Below, in pieces: positions 18,057 to 26,636 of a stretch of 64,000 bases of DNA. The position numbers and the translations under genes were made by a program. The notes below the pieces were generated by a model that was not told where the DNA came from, did no database searches, and saw only the letters and a program-made list of their open reading frames with translations. How positions within the stretch are numbered: the stretch's first letter is position 1; every line of letters starts with the position of its first letter. The stretch is from NCBI GenBank assembly GCA_934320655.1, contig CAKRFN010000002.1:124001-188000 (forward strand), written 5' to 3'. The DNA is from an uncultured Eubacterium sp. (lineage in GTDB: Bacteria; Bacillota; Clostridia; Lachnospirales; Lachnospiraceae).

Positions 18057-19472
18057 ATGAATGCTACAAATGAAAGCAACGGAGCGATTCGTGATGCCAG
18101 AGTGCTTGGAATTCCCAAGATGCTGCTTCTCGGATTGCAGCATATGTTCGCCATGTTCGGTGCTACGATCTTAGTTCCGATTCTGGTAAACAGCTATTTC
18201 GGGGAAGATGTTCTGCATGTACAGGTTACCTTGATCTGTGCCGGTGTCGGAACTTTATTTTTCCATCTCTGTTCTAAATTCAAAGTACCTGCATTTCTTG
18301 GTTCTTCATTTGCCTTTCTCGGCGGATTTTTAACCATTTCGCAATTAAATACCGGAGTATTTGCCGATATGAGCAATGCGGACAAGCTCTCTTATGCATG
18401 TGGCGGTATCGTCGTTGCAGGTCTGCTCTACCTCGTACTCGCGCTCATTATCCGTCTCGCAGGTGTAAAGAAAGTCATGCGTTTCCTGCCGCCGGTCGTT
18501 ACCGGACCGATCATTATCTGTATCGGACTCAGCCTTGCGGGTTCTGCCGTATCGAACGCTTCGACCAACTGGCTGCTCGCATTTATCGCACTGGCTACGA
18601 TCATCGTTTTCAATATCTGGGGCAAGGGCATGTTCAAGATCATCCCGATTTTGATGGGTGTTTTAGTATCCTACGTAGCAGCGCTCATTTTCAACGCACT
18701 GGGTATGACAAACGCAGACGGTTCCGCGATCATCAACTTCAGCAATATCGCATCTGCAAGCTGGGTAGGCATTCCGGAGTTCTCTCTGTGTAAATTCAAC
18801 CTGTCTGCCATCTTAGTCATGGCTCCGATCGCACTTGCATCCATGATGGAGCATATCGGTGATATGTCTGCGATCTCAGCGACTGTCGGAGAAAACTTTA
18901 TCGAAGATCCCGGTCTGCACCGCACACTGATCGGTGACGGTCTTGCGACCTCACTGTCAGCACTTGTCGGCGGACCTGCAAATACGACTTACGGTGAGAA
19001 TACCGGTGTATTGGAGTTAAGTAAGGTACATGACCCGAGAGTCATCCGTCTGGCAGCGGTCTACGCCATCATTTTAAGCTTTATTCCGAAGATGTCAGAA
19101 GTTATCGGTTCCATGCCCTCTGCGATCATTGGCGGTGTCAGCTTCATGCTCTACGGTATGATCTCCGCAATCGGTGTTCGTAACGTTGTCGAGAACCATG
19201 TGGACTTTACAAAATCACGTAACCTGATCATCGCCGGTGTAATCTTTGTGTGCGGTCTCGGTTTCTCCAACGGTCTGACTTTCACGATCGCAGGCACGGA
19301 TGTGACACTGACCTCTCTGGCGATCGCAGCGATCGCAGGTATTGTCCTGAATGCGATCCTGCCCGGAAATGATTATCATTTTGGCAAGAGTGCCGAGGCA
19401 GACTCCAACCGTGGTATCGATATGACACCGAATCTCCACGAGGATACACGCTACGGTGATCACGAGGACTAA
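18057..19472 (+). CDS. uraA: Uracil permease, NCS2 family
   Basis: A 471-residue membrane protein with about 14 hydrophobic segments that imports uracil with protons. QHMFAMFGATILVP near residue 30 and the substrate-site block PANTTYGENTGVLELSKV (about 301-318) are signatures of UraA-type nucleobase symporters. The ribosome-binding site AAAGGAGGAAG is strong. It is followed after 46 bases, without a terminator, by a glucosidase gene with no clear functional link. I found no PyrR-type attenuator in its short leader. Confidence 0.92.
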   Translation: MNATNESNGAIRDARVLGIPKMLLLGLQHMFAMFGATILVPILVNSYFGEDVLHVQVTLICAGVGTLFFHLCSKFKVPAFLGSSFAFLGGFLTISQLNTGVFADMSNADKLSYACGGIVVAGLLYLVLALIIRLAGVKKVMRFLPPVVTGPIIICIGLSLAGSAVSNASTNWLLAFIALATIIVFNIWGKGMFKIIPILMGVLVSYVAALIFNALGMTNADGSAIINFSNIASASWVGIPEFSLCKFNLSAILVMAPIALASMMEHIGDMSAISATVGENFIEDPGLHRTLIGDGLATSLSALVGGPANTTYGENTGVLELSKVHDPRVIRLAAVYAIILSFIPKMSEVIGSMPSAIIGGVSFMLYGMISAIGVRNVVENHVDFTKSRNLIIAGVIFVCGLGFSNGLTFTIAGTDVTLTSLAIAAIAGIVLNAILPGNDYHFGKSAEADSNRGIDMTPNLHEDTRYGDHED

Positions 19473-19518
19473 TTTTTACAACTAATCTTTTGAACAATCA
19501 TTTTTAGGAGGTATACAC

Positions 19519-21201
19519 ATGGCTTGGTATGATGAAGCCGTTTTTTACCATATTTATCCACTCGGACTGTGCGATGCACCGAAGGAAAATGCTTACGCAG
19601 CCCCGGTGCACCGTCTGCGCGATGCCTTTTGCTGGATCACGCATGTAAAAAAAATCGGCTGCAACGCGATCTATATCGGACCGCTTTTTGAATCAGTCGG
19701 TCACGGCTACGAAACGACGGACTATAAAAAACTCGACAGCCGTCTCGGCGACAACGCGGATCTGACGGATTTTGTCAGCGAGTGCCACGCACAGGGCATC
19801 CGCGTGATCTTTGACGGTGTATTTAACCATGTCGGACGCGATTTCTTTGCTTTTAAGGATCTACAGGCGAACCGTGAGAGCTCGCCGTACCGCGACTGGT
19901 TCTGTAACGTAAATTTCGGCGGAAACAACGAGTACAACGATGGTTTCTGCTATGATAACTGGGGCGGCTACAACCTGCTTGTCAAGCTCAACCAGCACAA
20001 CCCCGCCGTGCGGGAATACATCTGCGATGTGATCCGCTTCTGGGTCAGCGAATTCGATGTGGACGGTATCCGTCTCGATGCCGCTGATGTGCTCGACTTT
20101 GACTACATGCATATGCTCCGCGCGGTCGCAAACGAGGTCAAGCCGGAATTCTGGCTGATGGGCGAGGTCATCCACGGCGACTACACCCGCTGGGTGAACG
20201 GTGACACGCTACACGCAGTTACCAACTATGCGCTGCACAAGGCGCTCTACTCCGGTCACAACGACCACAACTATTTCGAGATCGCCCACACAGTAAAACG
20301 CCTGTATGAGATGGGCGGCAACCGCCCGGACGGACTGAAGCTGTACAATTTCGTGGATAACCACGATGTTGAACGTATCTACACAAAGCTGAGCAACAAG
20401 GCTCACTTTGCTCCGGTACATGTACTGCTCTACACGCTGCCCGGTGTGCCCTCTGTCTACTACGGATCGGAATTCGGTATTGAGGGCAGAAAAGAGGCAT
20501 TTTCCGATGCCTCCCTGCGTCCGGCATTAAACTATGCTGATTATGCAGATGCATACGAAACAAATTCCTGTACAAAGCTGATCGCCGCACTCGGCAACGC
20601 GCGTCAGCACACACCGGCACTCTCCTACGGTGCTTACCGCGAGCTGCTGCTGACGAACCGTCAGTACGCATTCGCGAGAGACTACGAAGGTCAGTCGGTG
20701 CTCGTATCGGTCAACAACGACGACCAGCCGGCAGAGCTCTATCTCGCAGCCGGTAACTGCGCGGGCTATCACGGTGTACTTTCCGGTGCACATGTACCCG
20801 TGGAAAACGGTCAGATCCATGTAACGCTCGCCGCAAACAGCGGAGACATCTGGCTGCCGGATACCGATGCCGCTGTCGAAAACGAACCGGTCACACCGGT
20901 TACATTTGATGCCGCCGACGCAGTCGGTACAGTAACAGAGCCGGAAACCACACAGCCTGCGGAGACATCGGCAGAAACACCGACAGAGGAGGCTGTACCC
21001 GCAGAACAAGTACCTGCCACCCAGGAAGAAGCACCCGCTTCTGACAGCGATGCTTTTGAACGCGGACGGATCGCAGGTTTACAGGAGGCGATTCTCGCGA
21101 TCATGTCGAAAAACGGTGAGATTACGGATCAGATGCGTCGGGATGTAGAGGCGAATGTGTATCATGATTCGCTGATTAACTGGATAAAAAGTTTCCGATG
21201 A
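19519..21201 (+). CDS. Cytoplasmic GH13 alpha-amylase-family glucosidase with acidic linker
   Basis: A 560-residue enzyme of the maltogenic/neopullulanase-like group acting on alpha-glucans or maltodextrins. The barrel motifs are DGVFNHVG, nucleophile D187 in GIRLDAAD, acid/base E216 in MGEVIHG, and D283 in FVDNHD. There is no signal peptide, so it is intracellular. After the C-terminal beta domain comes a Thr/Glu/Pro/Ala-rich linker (about 450-510) and a last segment (DAFERGRIAGLQEAILAIMS onward, about 50 residues) whose helical pattern I do not recognise. AGGAGGTATACAC precedes the ATG. It probably shares the uraA transcript. Confidence 0.88.
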   Translation: MAWYDEAVFYHIYPLGLCDAPKENAYAAPVHRLRDAFCWITHVKKIGCNAIYIGPLFESVGHGYETTDYKKLDSRLGDNADLTDFVSECHAQGIRVIFDGVFNHVGRDFFAFKDLQANRESSPYRDWFCNVNFGGNNEYNDGFCYDNWGGYNLLVKLNQHNPAVREYICDVIRFWVSEFDVDGIRLDAADVLDFDYMHMLRAVANEVKPEFWLMGEVIHGDYTRWVNGDTLHAVTNYALHKALYSGHNDHNYFEIAHTVKRLYEMGGNRPDGLKLYNFVDNHDVERIYTKLSNKAHFAPVHVLLYTLPGVPSVYYGSEFGIEGRKEAFSDASLRPALNYADYADAYETNSCTKLIAALGNARQHTPALSYGAYRELLLTNRQYAFARDYEGQSVLVSVNNDDQPAELYLAAGNCAGYHGVLSGAHVPVENGQIHVTLAANSGDIWLPDTDAAVENEPVTPVTFDAADAVGTVTEPETTQPAETSAETPTEEAVPAEQVPATQEEAPASDSDAFERGRIAGLQEAILAIMSKNGEITDQMRRDVEANVYHDSLINWIKSFR

Positions 21202-21216
21202 TTATTTGAAAGGGAC

Positions 21217-21249
21217 GCAGCGCAAGCAGATATACCTTGCTCGCGCTGC
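21217..21249. terminator. Hairpin in the convergent gap after the glucosidase gene
   Basis: GCAGCG pairs with CGCTGC, and GCAAG with CTTGC inside it. There is no long T tail, so termination strength is uncertain. Confidence 0.45.
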
Positions 21250-21277
21250 TGTTCTACGAAAATGTATCTTATCTAAA

Positions 21278-22717
21278 TCATAATAACTCATCTAATATTT
21301 CCAATCCTTCTGTTATTTCTTCTTCGCTGAGCCCCCCGAACCCAAATAATAACGTCACACCGGATTCTGCTACATGCTGTTCTTTATCAATCTGATAGCT
21401 GCTCATCCCGTATAGCTGCACGCCCCGCTTTCCGGCGGCTTCAAGCAGCATCTGTTCACTCTGGTCTGTTTTTACCGTGACGACCAGATGCAGTCCGGCG
21501 TTTTCTCCCTGAATGCGTGCCACCCACGCGCGGCGCTTGAGCTCGCGCAGCAGAAAGTCATGCTTTGCCTTATAGATGCGGCGCATCCGGTTTAAATGGC
21601 GCTCAAAATCGCCGTTTTGCATAAAGCGGCTGACGGTCAGCTGCTGCTGGGTCGATACAGTCGAGGAATAGAAGCCGTACTGCGAGCGGAACAGCTCCCC
21701 GAGATGCCTCGGCAGCACCATATAGCTCATACGCAGCGCCGGAGAGATGCTCTTGGAAAACGTCCCGATATAGATCACGCAGTCATTCCGGTCACGGCTT
21801 TGCAGCGACGGAATCGGCTTGCCGACATAGCGGAATTCACTGTCATGGTCATCCTCTAAAATATAGCGTCCCGGACGCGCCGCCGCCCAGTCAAGCAGCT
21901 CCTGCCTGCGCGCGAGCGGCATGACCGTACCCATCGGGAACTGGTGCGAGGGCATCACATATGCCACATCTGCCTGCTGCATCTGCACCGTATCGCACAA
22001 CAGACCATTCCGGTCGGACGCACCCGCCAACAGACGGCAGCCCGCATGGACAAGCACCTCATACGCCTGTATATACGTTGGATCATCCATCACGACCGTG
22101 CGCCCTGCGCCGAGCAGCTGCACGACGAGCATCAGCAGATACTCATTTCCCGCGCCGACTAAAATCTGATCCGGCGTACAGTTCACGCCGCGTGCGCGGT
22201 ACAGATAGGTCGCGATCGTCTCCCGTAGCTGCCAGTCTCCCTCCGCCTCACGCGTGAGCAACAGATCGTCCGTGTGATCCAGCACATCCTTGCTGCACCG
22301 TTTCCAACTGCGGTACGGAAAATGCTCCCCGTCCACGGCAAACGGTGAAAAGTCAATCTGTGACGCGCTCTCACATGTGGCAGCCCGAACAACCGGATGT
22401 CCGCTCTCTAAACCGGCTGATTCTTTTCTCGTCAATCCATCATACAGATCACTTAAATCGCACACAAAAAAGCCGCTTCCTGCCCGCGCCTGCAAATATC
22501 CCTCGGATACCAGTTGTTCATAGGCGAGATTGACTGTAAAACGGCTCACATTCAGATTCGCTGCCAATAAACGTGTGGACGGCAGCTTTTCCCCACAGGG
22601 AAGCCTGCCGTCCTCAATATCACGCCTGATTGCCAGATAGATCTGTTCATATAAAGGTTTCTGTTGTCCCTGCACTGCATCCGGTGTCGTCTGCAATGCG
22701 ATCATCAATTCCTTCAT
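21278..22717 (-). CDS. MocR/PdxR-type regulator (GntR helix-turn-helix fused to aminotransferase fold)
   Basis: A 479-residue protein with an N-terminal GntR winged helix (YEQIYLAIRRDIEDGRLPCG to NVSRFTVNLAYEQL, about 24-85) and a class I aminotransferase-like domain. The PLP lysine lies in YIGTFSKSISPALR. MocR proteins often control vitamin B6 or amino-acid genes using PLP as effector; the target here is not evident. The first ATG has no clear ribosome-binding site, and the ATG four codons in (22705) has AAGGA close before it, so the start is open. Confidence 0.87.
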   Translation of the reverse strand: MKELMIALQTTPDAVQGQQKPLYEQIYLAIRRDIEDGRLPCGEKLPSTRLLAANLNVSRFTVNLAYEQLVSEGYLQARAGSGFFVCDLSDLYDGLTRKESAGLESGHPVVRAATCESASQIDFSPFAVDGEHFPYRSWKRCSKDVLDHTDDLLLTREAEGDWQLRETIATYLYRARGVNCTPDQILVGAGNEYLLMLVVQLLGAGRTVVMDDPTYIQAYEVLVHAGCRLLAGASDRNGLLCDTVQMQQADVAYVMPSHQFPMGTVMPLARRQELLDWAAARPGRYILEDDHDSEFRYVGKPIPSLQSRDRNDCVIYIGTFSKSISPALRMSYMVLPRHLGELFRSQYGFYSSTVSTQQQLTVSRFMQNGDFERHLNRMRRIYKAKHDFLLRELKRRAWVARIQGENAGLHLVVTVKTDQSEQMLLEAAGKRGVQLYGMSSYQIDKEQHVAESGVTLLFGFGGLSEEEITEGLEILDELL

Positions 22718-22748
22718 AACGGTCTTTGATTCAATATTCGATTGCTGA

Positions 22749-23519
22749 TTACTGCGATTTTTTTCTGTTTCTCAGTTCCACAATGATCTGTTCCTTGAGT
22801 TCTAGGGCACGATCCTTGACATTCCGCGAAGTGGAGGTGTTCGTGATCAGCGCTCCGATCATCTTTGCCGCGATCTCCAGCTTGCCGAAATGATACGCCA
22901 TGTACGCGATAATATATTCCAGCGTCGACTGATTGAGTCCGGCAATCGGAAACATCTCATTCATCATCGCACGCTGAAAGCCCTCATATGCCTCCAGATA
23001 ATGCTCCTCGGCAAGATCGTGGCTGTTTTTGATCTCCTGTTCACGCAGTTCCTCTACCTGAATCTGCTCTGCCTCTTTTTCCCTTTCGCGGTACAGCCAT
23101 GCCATAACTAAATGCAGATAAGACTTCTCTCCGTCCTTTGCCATCTTCGCATCCGCACACTGCAATGCCAGTGCGTGCATCCGAAGCGCCTGATCGTAAG
23201 AATAGGATGTCCAGCCTGAGCGATCCTCCGGTATAAAATGTGTACACACCTGCTGCTTGATATTTGCGATCTGTCGTCCCGCAACATGCGGAAATGCAGT
23301 GTGTGTCGCACTGTAGCCGCAGTTCGGGCAGGAACAGACACCATATTTTAACGTATCGATATACTCAAAACGCGGGCGCAGATCGGCATCCGATCCGATA
23401 CGTCTGGCGCGGTTTGACTTCAATACTTTGGTCTTAAACGGTTTGTCGCATACCACACAGGTCATTCGCTTGTCAAAAATGAACTCCTCCTCGGTGTGCT
23501 TAATTGCAGATTCTGCCAT
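22749..23519 (-). CDS. DUF2225-family protein with zinc-binding cysteines
   Basis: A 256-residue protein. The N-terminal part has CVVCDKPF and CSCPNCGYSATHTAF, paired cysteines that suggest a metal site. The rest is alpha-helical and reads like a TPR-type scaffold (GEKSYLHLVMAWLYREREK, LEYIIAYMAYHFGKLEIAAK). This is the pattern of DUF2225, widespread in clostridia and of unknown role. It lies 32 bases upstream of the MocR gene in the same orientation. Confidence 0.8.
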   Translation of the reverse strand: MAESAIKHTEEEFIFDKRMTCVVCDKPFKTKVLKSNRARRIGSDADLRPRFEYIDTLKYGVCSCPNCGYSATHTAFPHVAGRQIANIKQQVCTHFIPEDRSGWTSYSYDQALRMHALALQCADAKMAKDGEKSYLHLVMAWLYREREKEAEQIQVEELREQEIKNSHDLAEEHYLEAYEGFQRAMMNEMFPIAGLNQSTLEYIIAYMAYHFGKLEIAAKMIGALITNTSTSRNVKDRALELKEQIIVELRNRKKSQ

Positions 23520-23569
23520 CTCTTTTTTCCCCTTTCCGTAACTGTTCCATGCGTTCAGTTACCCAGAAA

Positions 23570-25240
23570 CTATTGCTGCTTTGGCAGCTTAAATGAACTC
23601 TTTAATGACACGATGCGGTTAAATACCGGTGCGCCGTCCGTGGAATCCTTGTAATCCACGCAGAAAAATCCGTTGCGCACAAACTGAAAACTCTCATATG
23701 CCTTAGCATCCGCCAGCGACGGCTCAACATAACACTGATCCAGCACTGTCAGGGAATTAGGATTGAGATTCAGACTGCCGTCCTCGTTGTATACACCCAG
23801 ATCCTCATCCACGATATTTTCATACAGACGAACCGTCACCTGCTTTGCGGTAGGTGCTGCTACCCAGTGAATCGTGCCTTTCACCTTTCTGCCGTCCGGA
23901 CTGTTTCCGCCCTTTGATGCAGGATCGTAGGTACAGTGAATCTCTGTCACGTTTCCATCCGCATCCTTTTTGAAATCCGTGCACTTTACAAAATATGCAT
24001 TCATCAGACGGACTTCATTGCCGGGGAACATACGGAAATATTTCTTCGGCGGCTCCTCCATAAAGTCCTCACGCTCAATGTACAGTTCCTTTGCAAACGG
24101 TACTTCACGTGTTCCGAGCGCCTCGTTTTCCTGATTGTTCGGCACAGTCAGCCACTCGGTCTCTCCCTCCGGATAGTTGTCGATAATCAGTTTGACAGGA
24201 TCTAAAACAGCCATTACACGCGGGCGTTTCACCTTTAAATCCTCACGGATACAATACTCCAGTGCCGCATAGTCCGCGATGGAGTTCGCCTTTGACACAC
24301 CGCACATGTCCACAAACATCTGGATAGACTCCGGTGTGAAACCGCGTCTGCGCAGTCCTGAGATCGATACGAGTCTCGGATCGTCCCAGCCGTCCACGAT
24401 GCCTTCCTCTACGAGCCGCTTGATATAGCGCTTTCCTGTCACGACATTTTTCAAATACAACTTTGCAAACTCAATCTGCTTGGGAGGCTTCTCATATTCC
24501 AACTCACGGACAACCCAGTCATAGAGCGGTCTGTGATCCTCAAACTCCAACGTACAGATCGAATGTGTGATGCCCTCGATCGCATCCTCGATCGGATGTG
24601 CAAAATCGTACATCGGATAGATGCACCACGTATCTCCGGTATTGTGATGGGTCATATGTGCCACACGGTAAATCACCGGATCACGCATGTTCATATTCGG
24701 GGATGCCATATCGATCCTGGCACGCAGCACCTTCGCACCGTCCTCGAATTTTCCGTTTTTCATGTCCTCAAACAATGCGAGGTTCTCCTCCACACTGCGG
24801 TCGGAGCTCGGATCCTTTTTGCCTGGTTCCTCAAGTGTGCCGCGGTACTCCCTGATCTGCTCCGCGCTCAGGTCTGAAACATATGCCTTGCCCTTTTTGA
24901 TCAGTTTGATCGCAGCCTCATACATCTGCGGGAAATAGTTGGACGCAAAGTACAGACGGTCCTCCCAGTCTGCGCCCAGCCACTTGATATCTTTTTTGAT
25001 CGACTCCACAAACTCGATCTTCTCCTTTGTCGGGTTCGTATCATCAAAACGCATGTTAAACTTTCCACCGTATTTTTTTGCCAGTCCATAGTTCAACAGG
25101 ATCGACTTGGCATGTCCGATATGAAGATAACCGTTCGGCTCCGGCGGGAAACGGGTACAGACCGTATCGCATCTGCCCTCTGCCAGATCCTCCTCGATAA
25201 TTCGCTCGATAAAATTTTTGGAAACTGTTTCGTTCTCCAT
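23570..25240 (-). CDS. glnS: Glutaminyl-tRNA synthetase
   Basis: A 556-residue class I synthetase that charges tRNA-Gln. [16 protein letters not shown] contains the HIGH motif, [11 protein letters not shown] is typical of GlnRS/GluRS, and [20 protein letters not shown] matches bacterial GlnRS. At the usual MSKR position the sequence reads [11 protein letters not shown], a degenerate KMSKS. The start is the ATG at 25240 behind AGGAGGAATACGTG; a GTG directly before it is an alternative. It is monocistronic. Confidence 0.95.
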   Translation of the reverse strand: MENETVSKNFIERIIEEDLAEGRCDTVCTRFPPEPNGYLHIGHAKSILLNYGLAKKYGGKFNMRFDDTNPTKEKIEFVESIKKDIKWLGADWEDRLYFASNYFPQMYEAAIKLIKKGKAYVSDLSAEQIREYRGTLEEPGKKDPSSDRSVEENLALFEDMKNGKFEDGAKVLRARIDMASPNMNMRDPVIYRVAHMTHHNTGDTWCIYPMYDFAHPIEDAIEGITHSICTLEFEDHRPLYDWVVRELEYEKPPKQIEFAKLYLKNVVTGKRYIKRLVEEGIVDGWDDPRLVSISGLRRRGFTPESIQMFVDMCGVSKANSIADYAALEYCIREDLKVKRPRVMAVLDPVKLIIDNYPEGETEWLTVPNNQENEALGTREVPFAKELYIEREDFMEEPPKKYFRMFPGNEVRLMNAYFVKCTDFKKDADGNVTEIHCTYDPASKGGNSPDGRKVKGTIHWVAAPTAKQVTVRLYENIVDEDLGVYNEDGSLNLNPNSLTVLDQCYVEPSLADAKAYESFQFVRNGFFCVDYKDSTDGAPVFNRIVSLKSSFKLPKQQ

Positions 25241-25265
25241 CACGTATTCCTCCTAAATAACGTAA

Positions 25266-25301
25266 AATGACCTCTTTTCAGTGTACCGAAAAAAGGTCAT
25301 T
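25266..25301 (-). terminator. Terminator after the rhomboid-like gene
   Basis: AATGACCT pairs with AGGTCATT, extended by an A/T-rich GAAAA/TTTTC stem, followed on the minus strand by TTTT. It lies between the rhomboid-like gene and glnS. Confidence 0.7.
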
Positions 25302-25322
25302 CCGTCAATTGATTTTCTTAAC

Positions 25323-25348
25323 TTTTCTTGGTGATGGCTGAACTGTTA
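25323..25348 (-). repeat. Solo end of the foldback repeat, providing a stop codon
   Basis: The plus strand reads CTTGGTGATGGCTGAACTGTTA, the exact reverse complement of the left end of the element at 26320. Its terminal TTA (25346-25348) is the TAA stop of the rhomboid-like gene on the minus strand. Confidence 0.75.
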
Positions 25349-26215
25349 ACGTTTCACATGTTCATGCGTAAACAGATGATCCTGACAATACTCCAGTCCG
25401 CCCTCGCACTTGGAACAGAAACGAAACTCCAGTGAAGGATCATCCAGATCGGTGCGTCCGCACACCGCGCATTTATGCTTGTAGAGCGCCCCGTCCGCGC
25501 GGCGCATCTTCGGAGGTGCCGTCTGTGCCCGGAAATCATGCTTGCGCTTCATTTCCTGTGGCGAGATCCTGCGGTAATCCCTCGTAGAGAAAAAGAACAC
25601 GATAAAATTCATCAGGGACATTAAAATCACGATCCGTCCCGCCCATCCGGTCTGCAAGAAACTGAACGCCGCCAGCACCGCATAGAGCACTGCGAGCCAC
25701 TTGATCTTGACCGGGATAATAAAGTACAGCATAAGCTGCATATCCGGATAGCACACCGCAAATGCGAGGAAGATCGACAGGTTGATATAATAGGTGCTGA
25801 CCGCATAACCCATCATATATGCCTCCGGCATGCCGAGCAGGCGCAGCACAAAGAAGCCGACCATCACACCAACCACCGTAAACAGCGCGCCGCCAATGAT
25901 ATAGGCATTGAACCGGAACGTACCCCACGTGCGTTCGAGTGCCGTGCCAAGCTGATAATATAACAGCATCATAATCGCATAAAACAGAATATTCGAATAG
26001 GACGGCGGCATCAGAATCCATGTCACGAGCCGCCACACCTGTCCGCGCACCACGAGTGCGGGATCGAGCATCAGAAAACTCAACACCGGTATCTGAAAGA
26101 TCCGCTCCATATAGTAAAATACATAACCGACCGCGTAGCACACGATCAGCCACTTGCTCAGATCCGGGATCGCATAACGCCCGAATTTACGTTCCAGTTT
26201 ATTTAAGTAATTCAT
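25346..26215 (-). CDS. Rhomboid-like membrane protein with C-terminal zinc ribbon, probably not a protease
   Basis: A 289-residue protein with about six membrane helices (from about 21 to 210). The DPALVVRGQVWRLVTWILMP segment is the rhomboid-type loop, and the later helices keep the spacing. Where active rhomboids have GxSG the sequence reads STYYINLSIFLAFAV, so the catalytic serine motif is absent. The C-terminal tail (about 225-289) has KCAVCGRTD and FCSKCEGGLEYCQDH, a treble-clef or ribbon-type metal site. Similar rhomboid-like/zinc-ribbon proteins occur in Lachnospiraceae, function unknown. The stop codon is supplied by a repeat end. Confidence 0.75.
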   Translation of the reverse strand: MNYLNKLERKFGRYAIPDLSKWLIVCYAVGYVFYYMERIFQIPVLSFLMLDPALVVRGQVWRLVTWILMPPSYSNILFYAIMMLLYYQLGTALERTWGTFRFNAYIIGGALFTVVGVMVGFFVLRLLGMPEAYMMGYAVSTYYINLSIFLAFAVCYPDMQLMLYFIIPVKIKWLAVLYAVLAAFSFLQTGWAGRIVILMSLMNFIVFFFSTRDYRRISPQEMKRKHDFRAQTAPPKMRRADGALYKHKCAVCGRTDLDDPSLEFRFCSKCEGGLEYCQDHLFTHEHVKR

Positions 26216-26228
26216 GTAATTCTCCTTT

Positions 26229-26242
26229 GACCGCAGGCGGTC
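26229..26242 (-). other. Perfect palindrome in the 5' leader of the rhomboid-like gene
   Basis: GACCGC-AG-GCGGTC on the plus strand, 14 bases before the start codon of the minus-strand gene and next to its ribosome-binding site (AAAGGAG). It may form a small hairpin in the leader. Confidence 0.4.
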
Positions 26243-26319
26243 TCTCTCCTCCCGCCCGACGCTGATATACGTCTCAGTATAAAAAGTCTGTTCTCATTTG
26301 TCAATAAGTGCATACATTT

Positions 26320-26482
26320 TTAACAGTTCAGCCATCACCAAGAAAATGTGTGAATCATGCTTGCATGAAGGAGCACATTTCGCAGGTGATGAGGTGAGCG
26401 CCCGATGATGAGCAAAGTTAACTGCGTAGCAGTGAGAAAACGCCGACAGGCGTCTTTGCGAATGGCGCGGGCTGAACTGTTA
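26320..26482. mobile_element. Foldback MITE-like element, full-length copy (163 bp)
   Basis: It is bounded by perfect 13-bp terminal inverted repeats (TAACAGTTCAGCC and its complement). Inside, CATCACC pairs with GGTGATG and AAATGTG with CACATTT, forming one long arm. A second arm contains ACGCC/GGCGT. It has no open frame of note. Related copies are at 2578-2642 (deleted) and 25323-25348 (solo end). No transposase is in the window, so any movement would be in trans. Confidence 0.75.
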
Positions 26483-26512
26483 CTATTTTATAAAAACTTT
26501 AGATTTAGGGTG

Positions 26513-26541
26513 TTGTCTTTTGGCGAAAGCTGTCTTATAAT
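26513..26541 (+). promoter_or_regulatory. Promoter of the activase gene
   Basis: TTGTCT (26513-26518) and TATAAT (26536-26541) with 17-base spacing, 30 bases beyond the repeat element. A second TATAAT at about 26573 has no good -35. Confidence 0.65.
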
Positions 26542-26636
26542 GTACTTTGTTTTTGATTTTTGCAGAACTACATTATAATAGGAAATCATAAAGGAGCAGA
26601 ATTGCACGGGGGATGCAGTTCACAGAGGTTAATCAT

